DNA from: CAZMZW01 sp964571135
GTDB lineage: Bacteria; Chloroflexota; Anaerolineae; Anaerolineales; Anaerolineaceae
DNA: 64,000 nt
Direction: 5' to 3'
Assembly (NCBI GenBank): GCA_964571135.1
Contig: CAZMZW010000009.1
Coordinates: forward strand, 36,831-100,830
Below, piece by piece: positions 17,441 through 26,811 of this stretch. Numbering within the stretch: position 1 is the stretch's first letter; each line of letters starts with the position of its first letter. Made by a program: the position numbers and the translations under genes. The notes under the pieces were generated by a model. It saw nothing but the letters and a program-made list of their open reading frames with translations, ran no database searches and had not been told where the DNA came from.

Positions 17441-17974
17441 TTAAAGTATATTTATCTTTGGAGCAACTTCGTGTTTGCCATTAAAAAGAGCACTGCGCGA
17501 ATAGGGGAACATCAGTAACAGACCAATTGCAATGATGCCTTCCCCAATTTGTACTCCGCGTGCCTGCCATATTCCAAAATAGGGTACTACAAACGGGAAT
17601 GGATGACTTCCAAATCCAATAATATCAGCCATTCCGGAAATTACTGCGATAACATAACCCGTGGCGATAAATCGCATTCCAATTTCTGCAGCAATGCTGG
17701 GAGTCCGTTTGAACCAGAGGGAGATTAAGGTGTAATATCCGCCGAAGCAAATGATCGCCAGACCCACTAACATTACTGTGATTTGAACAAAACCAATAAC
17801 TGGACTGCGATCCAATCCCAAGATATCCGGTTTGGCACCAATGAGAAACACCAGTAATCCTATGAGAGAGAGGATTATTCCAAGGCGAATTCGCTTGACT
17901 GGATAAATGATCGATTCATCCAATAAAGACAATTGCGTTACTTTATTATTTATTTGTTTCTTGTTCTCTGCCAT
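17441..17974 (-). CDS. Uncharacterised four-helix membrane protein
   Basis: A 177-residue protein not recognised as a known family. After a polar, Lys/Asn-rich N-terminus there are four hydrophobic segments (LGIILSLIGLLVFLIG; FVQITVMLVGLAIICF; FIATGYVIAVISGMADIIGF; a last one around GEGIIAIGLLLMFPY). It ends in a short basic tail. It sits between the S1-domain gene and the M16 pair, with gaps of about 100-140 nt on both sides. No Shine-Dalgarno sequence is obvious. Confidence 0.6.
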   Translation of the reverse strand: MAENKKQINNKVTQLSLLDESIIYPVKRIRLGIILSLIGLLVFLIGAKPDILGLDRSPVIGFVQITVMLVGLAIICFGGYYTLISLWFKRTPSIAAEIGMRFIATGYVIAVISGMADIIGFGSHPFPFVVPYFGIWQARGVQIGEGIIAIGLLLMFPYSRSALFNGKHEVAPKINIL

Positions 17975-18076
17975 TCGAAATCATTACCGTTTGTCAGGAT
18001 GAAAAATTAAATAATAACTGAATGAATTCGTGATGGCAACGACATTTCAAAAAATAAACCGAAGAAAAGAATAAGA

Positions 18077-19426
18077 TTATTCCGGTTTTTTATCTGCATC
18101 GTCAGCAGGTTCTTTTATTTCGGGCAACTCAGATTCTTTTGTTTCAGAATCCTCAGGTTCTATTTTCTTTTTGTTTTTCTTTTTCGGTTCAGGCTTTTCT
18201 TCCTCAGAAGGTTTTTCAGGGGTCTCGTTGGATTCAAGCTCGTTTTGTAATATTTTCATGTCCAGGTCGGTATACTGCTGGGATTCCACACGGCGCAAAC
18301 TTAAACCGATCCGATGAGATTCGGGTTCAATTTTGATGATGCGCAGGGTGACAATATCACCCTCATGCAGTGCTTCCTTGGGATGATCTATATGCTTTTC
18401 GCTTAATTCGGAGATGTGGATCAACCCTTCCAGGTCATTATCAAGCTTGGCAAAAGCACCAAACTTAGTCAGCCGGGTGATTGTTCCTTCCACCAATTGA
18501 CCGACTTTGAAACTTTTAATGTTTTCATACCAGGGGTCGGATTGTCTGGCACGGATCGAAAGGCCTATCCGCTTACTCTCTTTGTCGATCGAGATCACTT
18601 TAACATTAACTTGCTGGCCTACTTTTAATACATCCCCGGGATGGCGAATGCGCTCCCAGGATATCTCAGAAAGATGCACCAAACCGTCAGCGCCATTGAT
18701 ATTTACAAAAGCCCCAAAATCTGCCAAGCTGGTCACGGTTCCGGTACGTTCTTCGCCTTCTGCCAAATTATCAATAACCTTGTCACGAATACTTTCGCGG
18801 GTTTCATTGCTGGCTGCCCGTTCCGAAACAATCAACCGTCTGCGTTCCCGATCCACTTCGATAATGCAGACATTGATTTCCTGTCCCACCATCGGGCCAA
18901 AACTTTGTTCAGGTGAATCCCCGCTAATAGCGGCTCGACGGGAAAAGCTAAATTGTGAGGCGGGGATAAAACCGCGCAGCTTATTAAAAGCTACCAGCAA
19001 ACCGCCTTTGTTGTAACCTACAACCTGACCCTTATAGGTTTCCTTGCTGGCCAAGTATTTCTCAGCATCCAGCCAGGTGGACTCTTCCAGAGCGCGTACA
19101 TACGAAAGAACTAAATTTCCATTTTGATCTTCCGGATTAACCACATAGACCAAAATATCCTGGCCGACCTGCATGGCAGCGAATTCCTCAGGAGGGATCG
19201 CTTCAAATTCATTTCCATTGATGATGCCTTCGGATTTTGCGCCGACACTCACCAATATCTGGCCGGGGGATATACTGGCGATGGAGCCATGCTTTATATC
19301 ACCCGATTTAAGTAAATTGATCCCAAGATCACTTTCATTTAGCAGTGATTCCATATTGGGTTGATTTTCATTCTGGTCGTTTTCCACTGTTTCCCCCTTG
19401 TCCTGGTTATTATTGTTCTGATCCAT
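18077..19426 (-). CDS. rpsA: S1 domain RNA-binding protein (ribosomal protein S1-like)
   Basis: A 449-residue protein with four S1 (OB-fold) repeats at about 38-110, 125-205, 220-292 and 305-380. The third and fourth are canonical (GTVTSLADFGAFVNI...GLVHLSEIS; GTITRLTKFGAFAKL...GLIHISELS). The first is divergent. The N-terminus is Gln/Asn/Glu rich and the last 65 residues alternate acidic and lysine blocks. It probably helps mRNA bind the ribosome; many Gram-positive S1-like proteins share the four-domain layout. The assignment as S1 itself is by architecture. Confidence 0.82.
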   Translation of the reverse strand: MDQNNNNQDKGETVENDQNENQPNMESLLNESDLGINLLKSGDIKHGSIASISPGQILVSVGAKSEGIINGNEFEAIPPEEFAAMQVGQDILVYVVNPEDQNGNLVLSYVRALEESTWLDAEKYLASKETYKGQVVGYNKGGLLVAFNKLRGFIPASQFSFSRRAAISGDSPEQSFGPMVGQEINVCIIEVDRERRRLIVSERAASNETRESIRDKVIDNLAEGEERTGTVTSLADFGAFVNINGADGLVHLSEISWERIRHPGDVLKVGQQVNVKVISIDKESKRIGLSIRARQSDPWYENIKSFKVGQLVEGTITRLTKFGAFAKLDNDLEGLIHISELSEKHIDHPKEALHEGDIVTLRIIKIEPESHRIGLSLRRVESQQYTDLDMKILQNELESNETPEKPSEEEKPEPKKKNKKKIEPEDSETKESELPEIKEPADDADKKPE

Positions 19427-19551
19427 AGAACTGGCTCGCTCCGGTGTACAAGAATTAAATCATTATAAGGTCTAATGATTAAGTTGGCAACCCCGCCGGA
19501 TACCCCTAACGGGTTCATTGATAACTGTAAGCGAACGCTGCATAAAAGTAC

Positions 19552-22500
19552 CTAATGATGCCTGTGTTTCTTGAATTTGTTCTTGACATGCGAAGAGCTG
19601 GATGGGTTGGGATTATCACGCGGTTCCTGTCCAGTGGTTTTTGTTATTGTTTTTGCCCTGTTTGGACGGGCGCGGAACATCTGAGAAATTACAGTCATCC
19701 GGATATTATCCAGCAGGTTCTTAAAGGCATCCGAAGCCTGGCTTTTATACTGTACCAACGGGTCTCGCTGGGCGTAAGCTTCCATGCCAATGGAAACCCG
19801 CAAACCTTCCATGTGGGTAAGGTGTTCGATCCAGAGTGACGAAATGGCATTTAAGAGAATATTACGGTAAATGAAGTTTTGCAGGTCTTCTCCCAAGGCT
19901 TCGGTCACTTTTTCCATAATGGGCTGCTGTAAGGTTGTTTGGGGTTGAAGTACAAGCTGGCGATAGTTTTCAGCGCCCAGATGGGTATCGATTTTCGATT
20001 TGAGAATTGGGTCCAATTGTTCGTAGGTTACCTGAGATTGCAGCAGAGTGCGCAATTGCATCTGTCCAAAAGCCATCTGCAATAGTTTTTGAACCCTGAT
20101 TAAATGATTTAATGTTTGAGTAGTCAGGTTTTCGGGTTCCTGGTTTTCCAGTTTATGACCAACCCAATATAAATAATTAAGTAAATTACCCCTCTTCATC
20201 AATTTCTTATGGGAGCGAGGGTCTAGAACCAGGCGATTTACCTCATCCATTCTGGAAAGGATCTCTAGCATCAAATTGTCTTCCCAATCTATAGGATCCC
20301 GACCATTAAGGATTGCCAGAATGTTCTGCCTTGCCTGTCCTTGCTCTCCGCAAAGTGCAGTAATTTTCGAATTAACGAACCCGGTCAACCAGGTGAACAC
20401 ACTTTCCCGGATGCCCTCCCAATTTCCCAGCAACCCTTCATCCGTGGGAAGGTTCAAAGATTCCTGTAATTTACTGCCATACACTTTGGCAATGCGTAAA
20501 AGCAGCCCTTTCATGGCGTTCACTTGTACCTGTTCTTTTACTTCCTCGTGAATCTGGTCCAGATAATCGAAGATATTCTTAATCTGTTCCTGTGAATAAC
20601 TTAATCGGGAATTAAATGTGGTTTGGATTTGGTTGAAGATTGCCTTCGGATTTGTTCCTGGTTCACCGGACTGCATTTGCAGCCCTTCAAAATAGATATC
20701 CACCTCATCCAGTTTCTGGGCGAGCTGCTGTTGAAAGGCTTCATGGGTCTTATCCAGGAAAACACCAGCGCTGGCGACAAGGTGGGTTTTTTCCAGTTCA
20801 AGGACTTCATTTGCCAGATGATCTAGAAGCGTCAGGAACTGTTGTGCAGGGATCTTGTTTGTACTTTTTAATTTACTGTGGATGAAATCCAATAAAACCC
20901 GCATTTTAAAGGAGGGAATTCGCACCACCTCCCCTTCAATCGCCAGGGTTGGTTGAATATCATCCAGATAAGCCAGCAGCCGCCAGGTGCCATCGCTTTC
21001 TTGCAAGGCAGTTGGGATGCGCTGTTGCAGCTCGGTTTGCAGCATTTCCAATACATCCTCCATTAAGGAGGGTTTGGTCAAGACTTTATCGCGTTCAGCG
21101 TATATACGTTCACGCTGAGAATTAATTACATCATCATATTCCAGCAGATGTTTACGGATATCAAAGTTGTAGCCTTCCACCCTCTCCTGGGCCTGGTCCA
21201 CCACCCGCCCATACAGACCCAGCTCCAAGGGCACCAGGTCATTGATCTTGAGCAGTCTCATCATCATTTCTTTGCGTTCCTGACCGAAGAGCCGCATCAG
21301 GTCATCTTCCCAGGAAACGAAGAAGCGCGAAGACCCGGGGTCTCCCTGGCGTGCAGCACGACCGCGCAGCTGGTTATCAATTCGCCTGGCTTCATGTTTT
21401 TCCGATCCGATGACATGCAGTCCGCCGAGCTGACGCACCAGTACCATCTTCTCAAAGTGATGCTGGAACTGGTTTACCTTTTCTTCATAGATCCCGAATT
21501 GTGCGGAGGTCAATTGGTTCAGGGATTGGTAATACTCCTGCATCGACATATTAAAAGGGTCTTTGCCCGCATTTTTTAATACGCGCATTACATCAGGCAA
21601 AACATCTTCATATAGTTCACCCCCTAATTTAATATCGATACCGCGTCCAGCCATATTGGTGGCAATCATTACCGATCCGAACATGCCGGCATTGGCAATG
21701 ATCTTGGATTCTTCATCATGATTGCGGGCATTCAACACGCTATGTTTGATTCCCTGCCGCAGGATTTCTTGCAATCGGGGAAGGTGTTGTTCCTCAAAGT
21801 TAAAATAACGGAGCAATAAATCCAGGTTGGGTTTATCTTCGGGATTAAAAGATGCCAATCCCAGCGTTTGTGCCATCTTTTGCATTTCATTACTGCTGAT
21901 CTTTTCCAGGGGTTCATTGAGAAAAGTCAGCTCAGGCACCACCCAATCAAAATCTTTAGCTTTATGTTGATCCAACCAGGCCTGCAGGATCAATAAAGTT
22001 TGCATCAGCTTTCGCAGCGGCTGGGTCTGCAGCCGGTTGGATACAATTTCAGAGTGTTCCACAGATGCGGTGCCCACCAGCAGAGGTCTTCCAGGAATAT
22101 GGTAGCGGATGATTTCCTGAATGATGGCACGCAGTTTTGCTTCTGTGGTTCGGTAGATGACATCCGGATAATCTTTGCGTTTCCAGAATATTTCTTTTTT
22201 GTCAGCATCATCTCTACGGGCATAGTAGGAATAGGAATATCCCTGTTCATCTTTTCTATCCAGACTGGTCAACTCGGATTGTCCGCTGGAAGCCATGTAA
22301 TCCAGGTTGGTGGGGATGCTGGTGACAGCCAATTTATAGATCGAAAAGAATTCTTCCGCTTCGGTCATTGCTGTGCCGGTCATACCAGCCAGCTTGGTGT
22401 ACTTGCGGAAGTAATTTTGCAGCGTGATGGTGGCGTAAGTGATATTTTCCGGTCGAACCCGGACACCCTCCAAAGCTTCGACAGCCTGATGCAGTCCCTC

Positions 22501-23592
22501 CGACCAGCGCCTCCCCGGCATTAATCGCCCGGTGAATTCATCCACGATGATCACCTGTCCGCTCTGGATAATATAATCCTTGTTTTTCTTAAAAAGGAGT
22601 TTGGCTTTTAAAACCTGTTCCAGGTAACCAAGCAGGCGTGCCTGCTCAGGATTAAGCTCTTCGGGACGGTCCGGGTCGCGCAGAGTGACGCCCAAAATTT
22701 CCTCGACCTGGGCTTCGCCTGCCTCGGTCAGAGCAACACTGCGATCCTTTTCGTTGAAATCATAATCCCCTTCGCGCAATTGCTTGACTGCCTGAGCCAT
22801 ACGCATATAGGACTGGGATTCGTCGGCTGCGGGACCAGAAATAATGAGCGGCGTTCGGGCTTCATCGATCAGGATATTGTCCACCTCATCCACAATGGCA
22901 TAATGATGACCGCGTTGGACTCGTTCCTGGATGCTGTTGGTTAAGTTATCGCGCAGGTAATCAAACCCAAACTCATTATTGGTACCGTAAGTGATATCGG
23001 CGGCATACGCTTCCTGCCGGGTTATACCTTTTAATTGATGTTGGTCTTCACGGGAGGATTTTATTTCCAGGTCTACCATATAAGCATTTTTGGCATTATC
23101 GGTTCGTCCCGCCATTTGTAGAACGCCCACGTTCATGCCCAGCATTATAAAAATAGGTCCCATCCAGCGCGCATCCCGGCGGGCCAGATAATCATTTACA
23201 GTTACTAGGTGAACGCCTTTCCCTGACAGGGCATTTAGGTAAAGCGGCAGGGATGCCACCAGGGTTTTTCCTTCTCCGGTGCGCATCTCGGCGATTTTAC
23301 CCTCATGCAGGATCATCCCGCCGATTAATTGAACATCGTAATGACGCAATCCAATACTGCGTTTACTGGCTTCACGAACAGCGGCAAATGCCTCTGGAAG
23401 AACATCATCCAGCGCTTCCCCTTTTTCAAGCCGCTGGCGGAATTGAAGCGTAGCCTCATGTAATTGGTCGTCACTGATCCGCTCGAACTTTTCTTTTTCT
23501 AATTTATTGATCTGCTGAATAATTGGAGAATATTTCTCCAGAATTTTTTTTATTGGGTCGCCGCCCAAAGCCTGTGCAACTTTTTTGAACAT
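19552..23592 (-). CDS. secA: Preprotein translocase ATPase SecA, extra-long form
   Basis: Motor ATPase of Sec export. Walker A (MRTGEGKTLVA), the DEVDNILIDEARTPLIISG box, the preprotein-binding domain and the second-half motif IATNMAGRGIDIKLGG are present. At 1346 residues it is far longer than the usual 800-950. One insertion of about 95 residues lies at about 516-612, between VSNRLQ and IKHSVLNAR. A second of about 285 residues lies between LLEYDDVINSQRER (about 815) and HLTHMEGLRVSIGMEAYAQRDP (about 1255), in the helical scaffold/wing. The C-terminal cysteine zinc motif is missing; the protein ends in a basic tail. AAAGGT precedes the ATG. Confidence 0.95.
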   Translation of the reverse strand: MFKKVAQALGGDPIKKILEKYSPIIQQINKLEKEKFERISDDQLHEATLQFRQRLEKGEALDDVLPEAFAAVREASKRSIGLRHYDVQLIGGMILHEGKIAEMRTGEGKTLVASLPLYLNALSGKGVHLVTVNDYLARRDARWMGPIFIMLGMNVGVLQMAGRTDNAKNAYMVDLEIKSSREDQHQLKGITRQEAYAADITYGTNNEFGFDYLRDNLTNSIQERVQRGHHYAIVDEVDNILIDEARTPLIISGPAADESQSYMRMAQAVKQLREGDYDFNEKDRSVALTEAGEAQVEEILGVTLRDPDRPEELNPEQARLLGYLEQVLKAKLLFKKNKDYIIQSGQVIIVDEFTGRLMPGRRWSEGLHQAVEALEGVRVRPENITYATITLQNYFRKYTKLAGMTGTAMTEAEEFFSIYKLAVTSIPTNLDYMASSGQSELTSLDRKDEQGYSYSYYARRDDADKKEIFWKRKDYPDVIYRTTEAKLRAIIQEIIRYHIPGRPLLVGTASVEHSEIVSNRLQTQPLRKLMQTLLILQAWLDQHKAKDFDWVVPELTFLNEPLEKISSNEMQKMAQTLGLASFNPEDKPNLDLLLRYFNFEEQHLPRLQEILRQGIKHSVLNARNHDEESKIIANAGMFGSVMIATNMAGRGIDIKLGGELYEDVLPDVMRVLKNAGKDPFNMSMQEYYQSLNQLTSAQFGIYEEKVNQFQHHFEKMVLVRQLGGLHVIGSEKHEARRIDNQLRGRAARQGDPGSSRFFVSWEDDLMRLFGQERKEMMMRLLKINDLVPLELGLYGRVVDQAQERVEGYNFDIRKHLLEYDDVINSQRERIYAERDKVLTKPSLMEDVLEMLQTELQQRIPTALQESDGTWRLLAYLDDIQPTLAIEGEVVRIPSFKMRVLLDFIHSKLKSTNKIPAQQFLTLLDHLANEVLELEKTHLVASAGVFLDKTHEAFQQQLAQKLDEVDIYFEGLQMQSGEPGTNPKAIFNQIQTTFNSRLSYSQEQIKNIFDYLDQIHEEVKEQVQVNAMKGLLLRIAKVYGSKLQESLNLPTDEGLLGNWEGIRESVFTWLTGFVNSKITALCGEQGQARQNILAILNGRDPIDWEDNLMLEILSRMDEVNRLVLDPRSHKKLMKRGNLLNYLYWVGHKLENQEPENLTTQTLNHLIRVQKLLQMAFGQMQLRTLLQSQVTYEQLDPILKSKIDTHLGAENYRQLVLQPQTTLQQPIMEKVTEALGEDLQNFIYRNILLNAISSLWIEHLTHMEGLRVSIGMEAYAQRDPLVQYKSQASDAFKNLLDNIRMTVISQMFRARPNRAKTITKTTGQEPRDNPNPSSSSHVKNKFKKHRHH

Positions 23593-23642
23593 TTTTGTAC
23601 CTTTCGGTGCGATTATAGCATAGCGGAATTTATTGCATGAAT

Positions 23643-23670
23643 AAAAAAATGCCCCTGATTTTCAGGGGCA
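23643..23670 (-). terminator. Terminator after lpdA
   Basis: A 9-bp stem TGCCCCTGA/TCAGGGGCA (23650-23658 with 23662-23670) with a 3-nt loop is followed on the minus strand by seven U. It separates lpdA from secA. Confidence 0.88.
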
Positions 23671-23696
23671 TGAAAGAACCCAAAAAAGAAAAAACC

Positions 23697-25094
23697 TTAA
23701 ATTTGGATCAGTTTATTATCGATTCCTTCGGCTGCCTCCATGAGCACTTCACTGAGTGTCGGGTGGGCATGAACATTTTTAGCGATCTGTTCCGCGGTCA
23801 GTTCCATTTGCTGGGCAAGTGTCAATTCAGGCAGCAACTCCGAGACCTCTGGTCCGATCAGGTGTGCCCCAAGGATCTCGCCATATTTGCTATCGGTTAT
23901 GATCTTGGCAAATCCGGTCGTCTCTCCCAGTCCCACAGCTTTGCCGTTTGCCTGGAAGGGGAATTTGCTTATTTTTAATTCATGGCCATTTTCTTTAGAC
24001 TGACTTTCGGTCATGCCAAAGGAAGCTACTTGCGGTTGACAGTAGGTTGCCCTGGGCATATTTTGGTAATTCAGGGTGCGGCTTTCTTTCCCAGCCATAT
24101 TTTCTGCACAGACGATTCCCTGTGCGGAGGCGACATGAGCCAGGAGTAATTTTCCGGTCACATCCCCAATTGCCCAGATACCTGCAATGTTAGTAGCCAT
24201 TTCTTCATTGATTTCAATGAACCCTTTTGAATTAAGAGCTACGCCGGTTTCTTTGAGACCTAAATCGTCCGTGTTGGGGCGGAATCCAATGGCGACGAGT
24301 GCCTGTTCAGCTTCTATTGTGCTCTGGCCGCTCTCGGCAGAGACTTTTACGGACACACCCTTTTCTGTCGCGGCCAAAGATTCAACTTTATGACCTATAT
24401 AAAGCTTTATACCGCGTTTGGTGAAGGCTTTCCCGAGTTCGGTGCTCACCTCTGTGTCTTCCAGGGGCAGCACATTCGGCAGCATTTCCACTATCGAAAC
24501 CTGAACGCCGTAACCACTCCATACGGTGGCAAATTCTGCACCAATTGCCCCAGCCCCAATAATTACTGCTGATTTTGGCAAATCGGTTTGCAGGATGGCT
24601 TCCCGGTAGCTTAGTATCCGTTTTCCATCCACCACCCAACCTGCTGGTGTGAACGTATGGGAACCAGTGGCAATCACAATATTTTTTGCTTTCAAAGTCT
24701 GTATAGTCCCATCTGCTAGGGTGATATTTACCTGATCTTTTCCGATCAATTTTGCTGTTCCCATGATTGTATCAATCTGGTTTTTCTTCATCAGAAACGC
24801 CACTCCGCGCGTCAAACGGTCGGAAACCTGGCGGCTGCGTTTTACTGCAGCGCCGTAATCCAATCGCAGGTTATCAAAACTGATCCCAAATTCAGCAGCT
24901 CTTTCACGCAGTGTGTGTGCCAGTTCTGCATTTTTCAATAGCGCTTTGGATGGAATGCAGCCCACATTCAGACACACACCACCCAGCCATTCTTTTTCGA
25001 TAATTGCTGTTTTTAAGCCAAGCTGGGATGCTTTAATCGCACAGACATATCCGCCAGGTCCGGCGCCAATAATAACCACATCATAATCATTCAT
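23697..25094 (-). CDS. lpdA: Dihydrolipoyl dehydrogenase
   Basis: FAD-dependent E3 enzyme reoxidising dihydrolipoamide. It shows an N-terminal FAD motif GAGPGGYVCAIKASQLG, the redox-active CLNVGC disulfide, an NAD-binding GAGAIGAEFATVW, and the C-terminal catalytic HAHPTLSE. The length (465) is standard. No E1/E2 genes are adjacent, so its lipoyl partner (2-oxoacid complex or glycine cleavage system) is not visible here. Single-gene unit ending in a strong terminator. Confidence 0.94.
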   Translation of the reverse strand: MNDYDVVIIGAGPGGYVCAIKASQLGLKTAIIEKEWLGGVCLNVGCIPSKALLKNAELAHTLRERAAEFGISFDNLRLDYGAAVKRSRQVSDRLTRGVAFLMKKNQIDTIMGTAKLIGKDQVNITLADGTIQTLKAKNIVIATGSHTFTPAGWVVDGKRILSYREAILQTDLPKSAVIIGAGAIGAEFATVWSGYGVQVSIVEMLPNVLPLEDTEVSTELGKAFTKRGIKLYIGHKVESLAATEKGVSVKVSAESGQSTIEAEQALVAIGFRPNTDDLGLKETGVALNSKGFIEINEEMATNIAGIWAIGDVTGKLLLAHVASAQGIVCAENMAGKESRTLNYQNMPRATYCQPQVASFGMTESQSKENGHELKISKFPFQANGKAVGLGETTGFAKIITDSKYGEILGAHLIGPEVSELLPELTLAQQMELTAEQIAKNVHAHPTLSEVLMEAAEGIDNKLIQI

Positions 25095-25179
25095 AATTGC
25101 CTCTTTGTAATATCGAGCAGAAAAATGCTCATGATTTAGATTTCGCAGCGATTATAAATCTTTTTCCTTTAATTTAATT

Positions 25180-25464
25180 GATCAATCCCCGGTGGTTTAA
25201 GAGACCGCGGCTGCCTTTGAAGCGGAAGTTATCGTCATCCTGCATCTGTTTGAAAGTGAAATGCAATTCACCAGGCTGCTTGAAGAAATCCACACTACCA
25301 CCCGCCGGTTATAAGCCATTGAGAATATTCTTTTGCCCCGCCTGGAAGCAGAGCGGAATTATATCCGCATGGTGTTGGAGGAACGGGAGCGTTCTGAACA
25401 CAAACGCTTGAAAATGGCCAGGGATATTCTGAAAGAAAAAAACATCCTGACCCAGATAAAATAA
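25180..25464 (+). pseudogene. Remnant of V/A-type ATP synthase subunit D (C-terminal part)
   Basis: Reading plus-strand codons in the frame of 25462-25464 gives a recognisable subunit D C-terminus. Visible pieces are PVV-stop-ETAAAFEAEV, RLLEEIHTTTRR, ENILLPRLEA and YIRMVLEERERSEHKRLK, ending at TAA 25462. Two in-frame stops break it, at 25198-25200 and 25312-25314, where intact homologues read Glu and roughly VNA. No N-terminal part, start codon or other ATPase subunit gene is nearby. It is therefore a decayed fragment squeezed between lpdA and folP, probably the end of a lost ntp/atp operon. Confidence 0.75.
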
Positions 25465-25465
25465 A

Positions 25466-26311
25466 TTATCCCTTCTGATTCAAGATGGCATCGCACATTC
25501 TTGCCACTCTTAGCATAGCCTGCACATCATGCACGCGGATGATATCTGCCCCGCGGGCAATACTGATTGCGGTTGCGGCGGCTGTGCCTTCAAGGCGCTG
25601 TTCAGCGGTCAGGTCGAGAGTTGCACCGATGAAGGATTTACGCGATGGTCCAATTAGAACCGGATAACCCATGGCTTTGATCTCATCCAGGCGATTGATC
25701 AACGCCAGGTTATCTTCCACCGTTTTTCCAAAACCGATCCCGGGATCAAGGATCACTTTTTCCATTTGGATACCTGCTTCTTGTGCAACGTTGATGCTCT
25801 CCAGTAACCCACTTTTTACGCGGTTGATGATGTCTTTTTGTTTTTCATTTCCCGAATGAGGCGCCTCTTGTTTTAATTCACGGCCGTTATGCATGATCAC
25901 CACTGGCGCCTTGTATTTGGCAGCGATTTCCGCAATTAATGGATCAAAACGAAGTCCCCAGATGTCATTGATCCAATCAGCTCCCGCCCGTAATGCGCTT
26001 TCCGCCACCGAACTTTTGTAAGTATCCACAGATATGACCGCGTCCATATCATTTTTGAGCATGGCAGTGAGAACCGGCATCAACCTTTCTTCTTCTTCCT
26101 CAACACTGACTGGTTCGGCACCGGGGCGGCTGCTTTCTGCTCCCAGGTCAAGGATGTCAGCACCCTCACGGACAAATTGGTATGCCTGTTCGAGGGCATT
26201 ATTGACCAGGTCAGTCCCATTCATCAAACCATCTCCAGAAAAACTGTCCGGCGTCAGGTTGATGATGCCCATGATGTAGGTTCGTGATCCCCAACGGATT
26301 TCTTTTTTCAT
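25466..26311 (-). CDS. folP: Dihydropteroate synthase
   Basis: Condenses the pterin diphosphate with p-aminobenzoate in folate synthesis. Motifs include IINLTPDSFSGDG, GADILDLGAESSRPGA, VISVDTYKSSVAE, ILDPGIGFGKT and IGPSRKSFIG; all are intact. Length 281 is normal. AAGGATT precedes the ATG. folK is 6 nt upstream, so consecutive pathway steps are co-expressed. Confidence 0.95.
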   Translation of the reverse strand: MKKEIRWGSRTYIMGIINLTPDSFSGDGLMNGTDLVNNALEQAYQFVREGADILDLGAESSRPGAEPVSVEEEEERLMPVLTAMLKNDMDAVISVDTYKSSVAESALRAGADWINDIWGLRFDPLIAEIAAKYKAPVVIMHNGRELKQEAPHSGNEKQKDIINRVKSGLLESINVAQEAGIQMEKVILDPGIGFGKTVEDNLALINRLDEIKAMGYPVLIGPSRKSFIGATLDLTAEQRLEGTAAATAISIARGADIIRVHDVQAMLRVARMCDAILNQKG

Positions 26312-26317
26312 TAATTC

Positions 26318-26803
26318 TTAATCCTTATAAAGAGAAACGCTGCTTTTATCTACATCCTTCAATAAATCTCTGATGGTCTTGTTGTGTTGAGGGTGGATCA
26401 TATTTGGAGCAATCTCAGCCAGGGGCACCAGAACAAAAGCTCTTTCGGTAATGTGGGGATGCGGAATGATGAGATCTGGAGTTTTCATCATAAGATCATC
26501 ATAAAAAAGAATATCTAGGTCGATCAAGCGTGGTCCATACCGAACCGTTTTTTTACGACCCATTATTTGCTCAATGGTTTTCAAATGCGATAGCAGTTCT
26601 TTGGGTGCGAGTTTTGTTTCAACCAAGATCACCTGGTTGAGAAATCTGGGTTGATCCTTCAGACCCCAGGGCTCAGTCTCATAGATGCTGGACGACTTTT
26701 TGATTACGGCAAACTTACTTATCTGCCTGGTTGACTCCTCCAGATTGCATTCTCGATCTCCCAAATTGCTCCCCAAACTCAAATAAATACGATGCAACTC
26801 CAT
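26318..26803 (-). CDS. folK: 2-amino-4-hydroxy-6-hydroxymethyldihydropteridine diphosphokinase
   Basis: Activates the pterin with pyrophosphate from ATP before FolP. IYLSLGSNLGDRECNL opens the protein, and the signature GPRLIDLDILFYDD and IPHPHITERAFVLVPLAEIAP are present. I use ATG 26803, which follows GAGGAT; a GTG at 26815 is also in frame. Length 161. It lies 8 nt after hom and 6 nt before folP. Confidence 0.94.
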   Translation of the reverse strand: MELHRIYLSLGSNLGDRECNLEESTRQISKFAVIKKSSSIYETEPWGLKDQPRFLNQVILVETKLAPKELLSHLKTIEQIMGRKKTVRYGPRLIDLDILFYDDLMMKTPDLIIPHPHITERAFVLVPLAEIAPNMIHPQHNKTIRDLLKDVDKSSVSLYKD

Positions 26804-26811
26804 TATTATCC

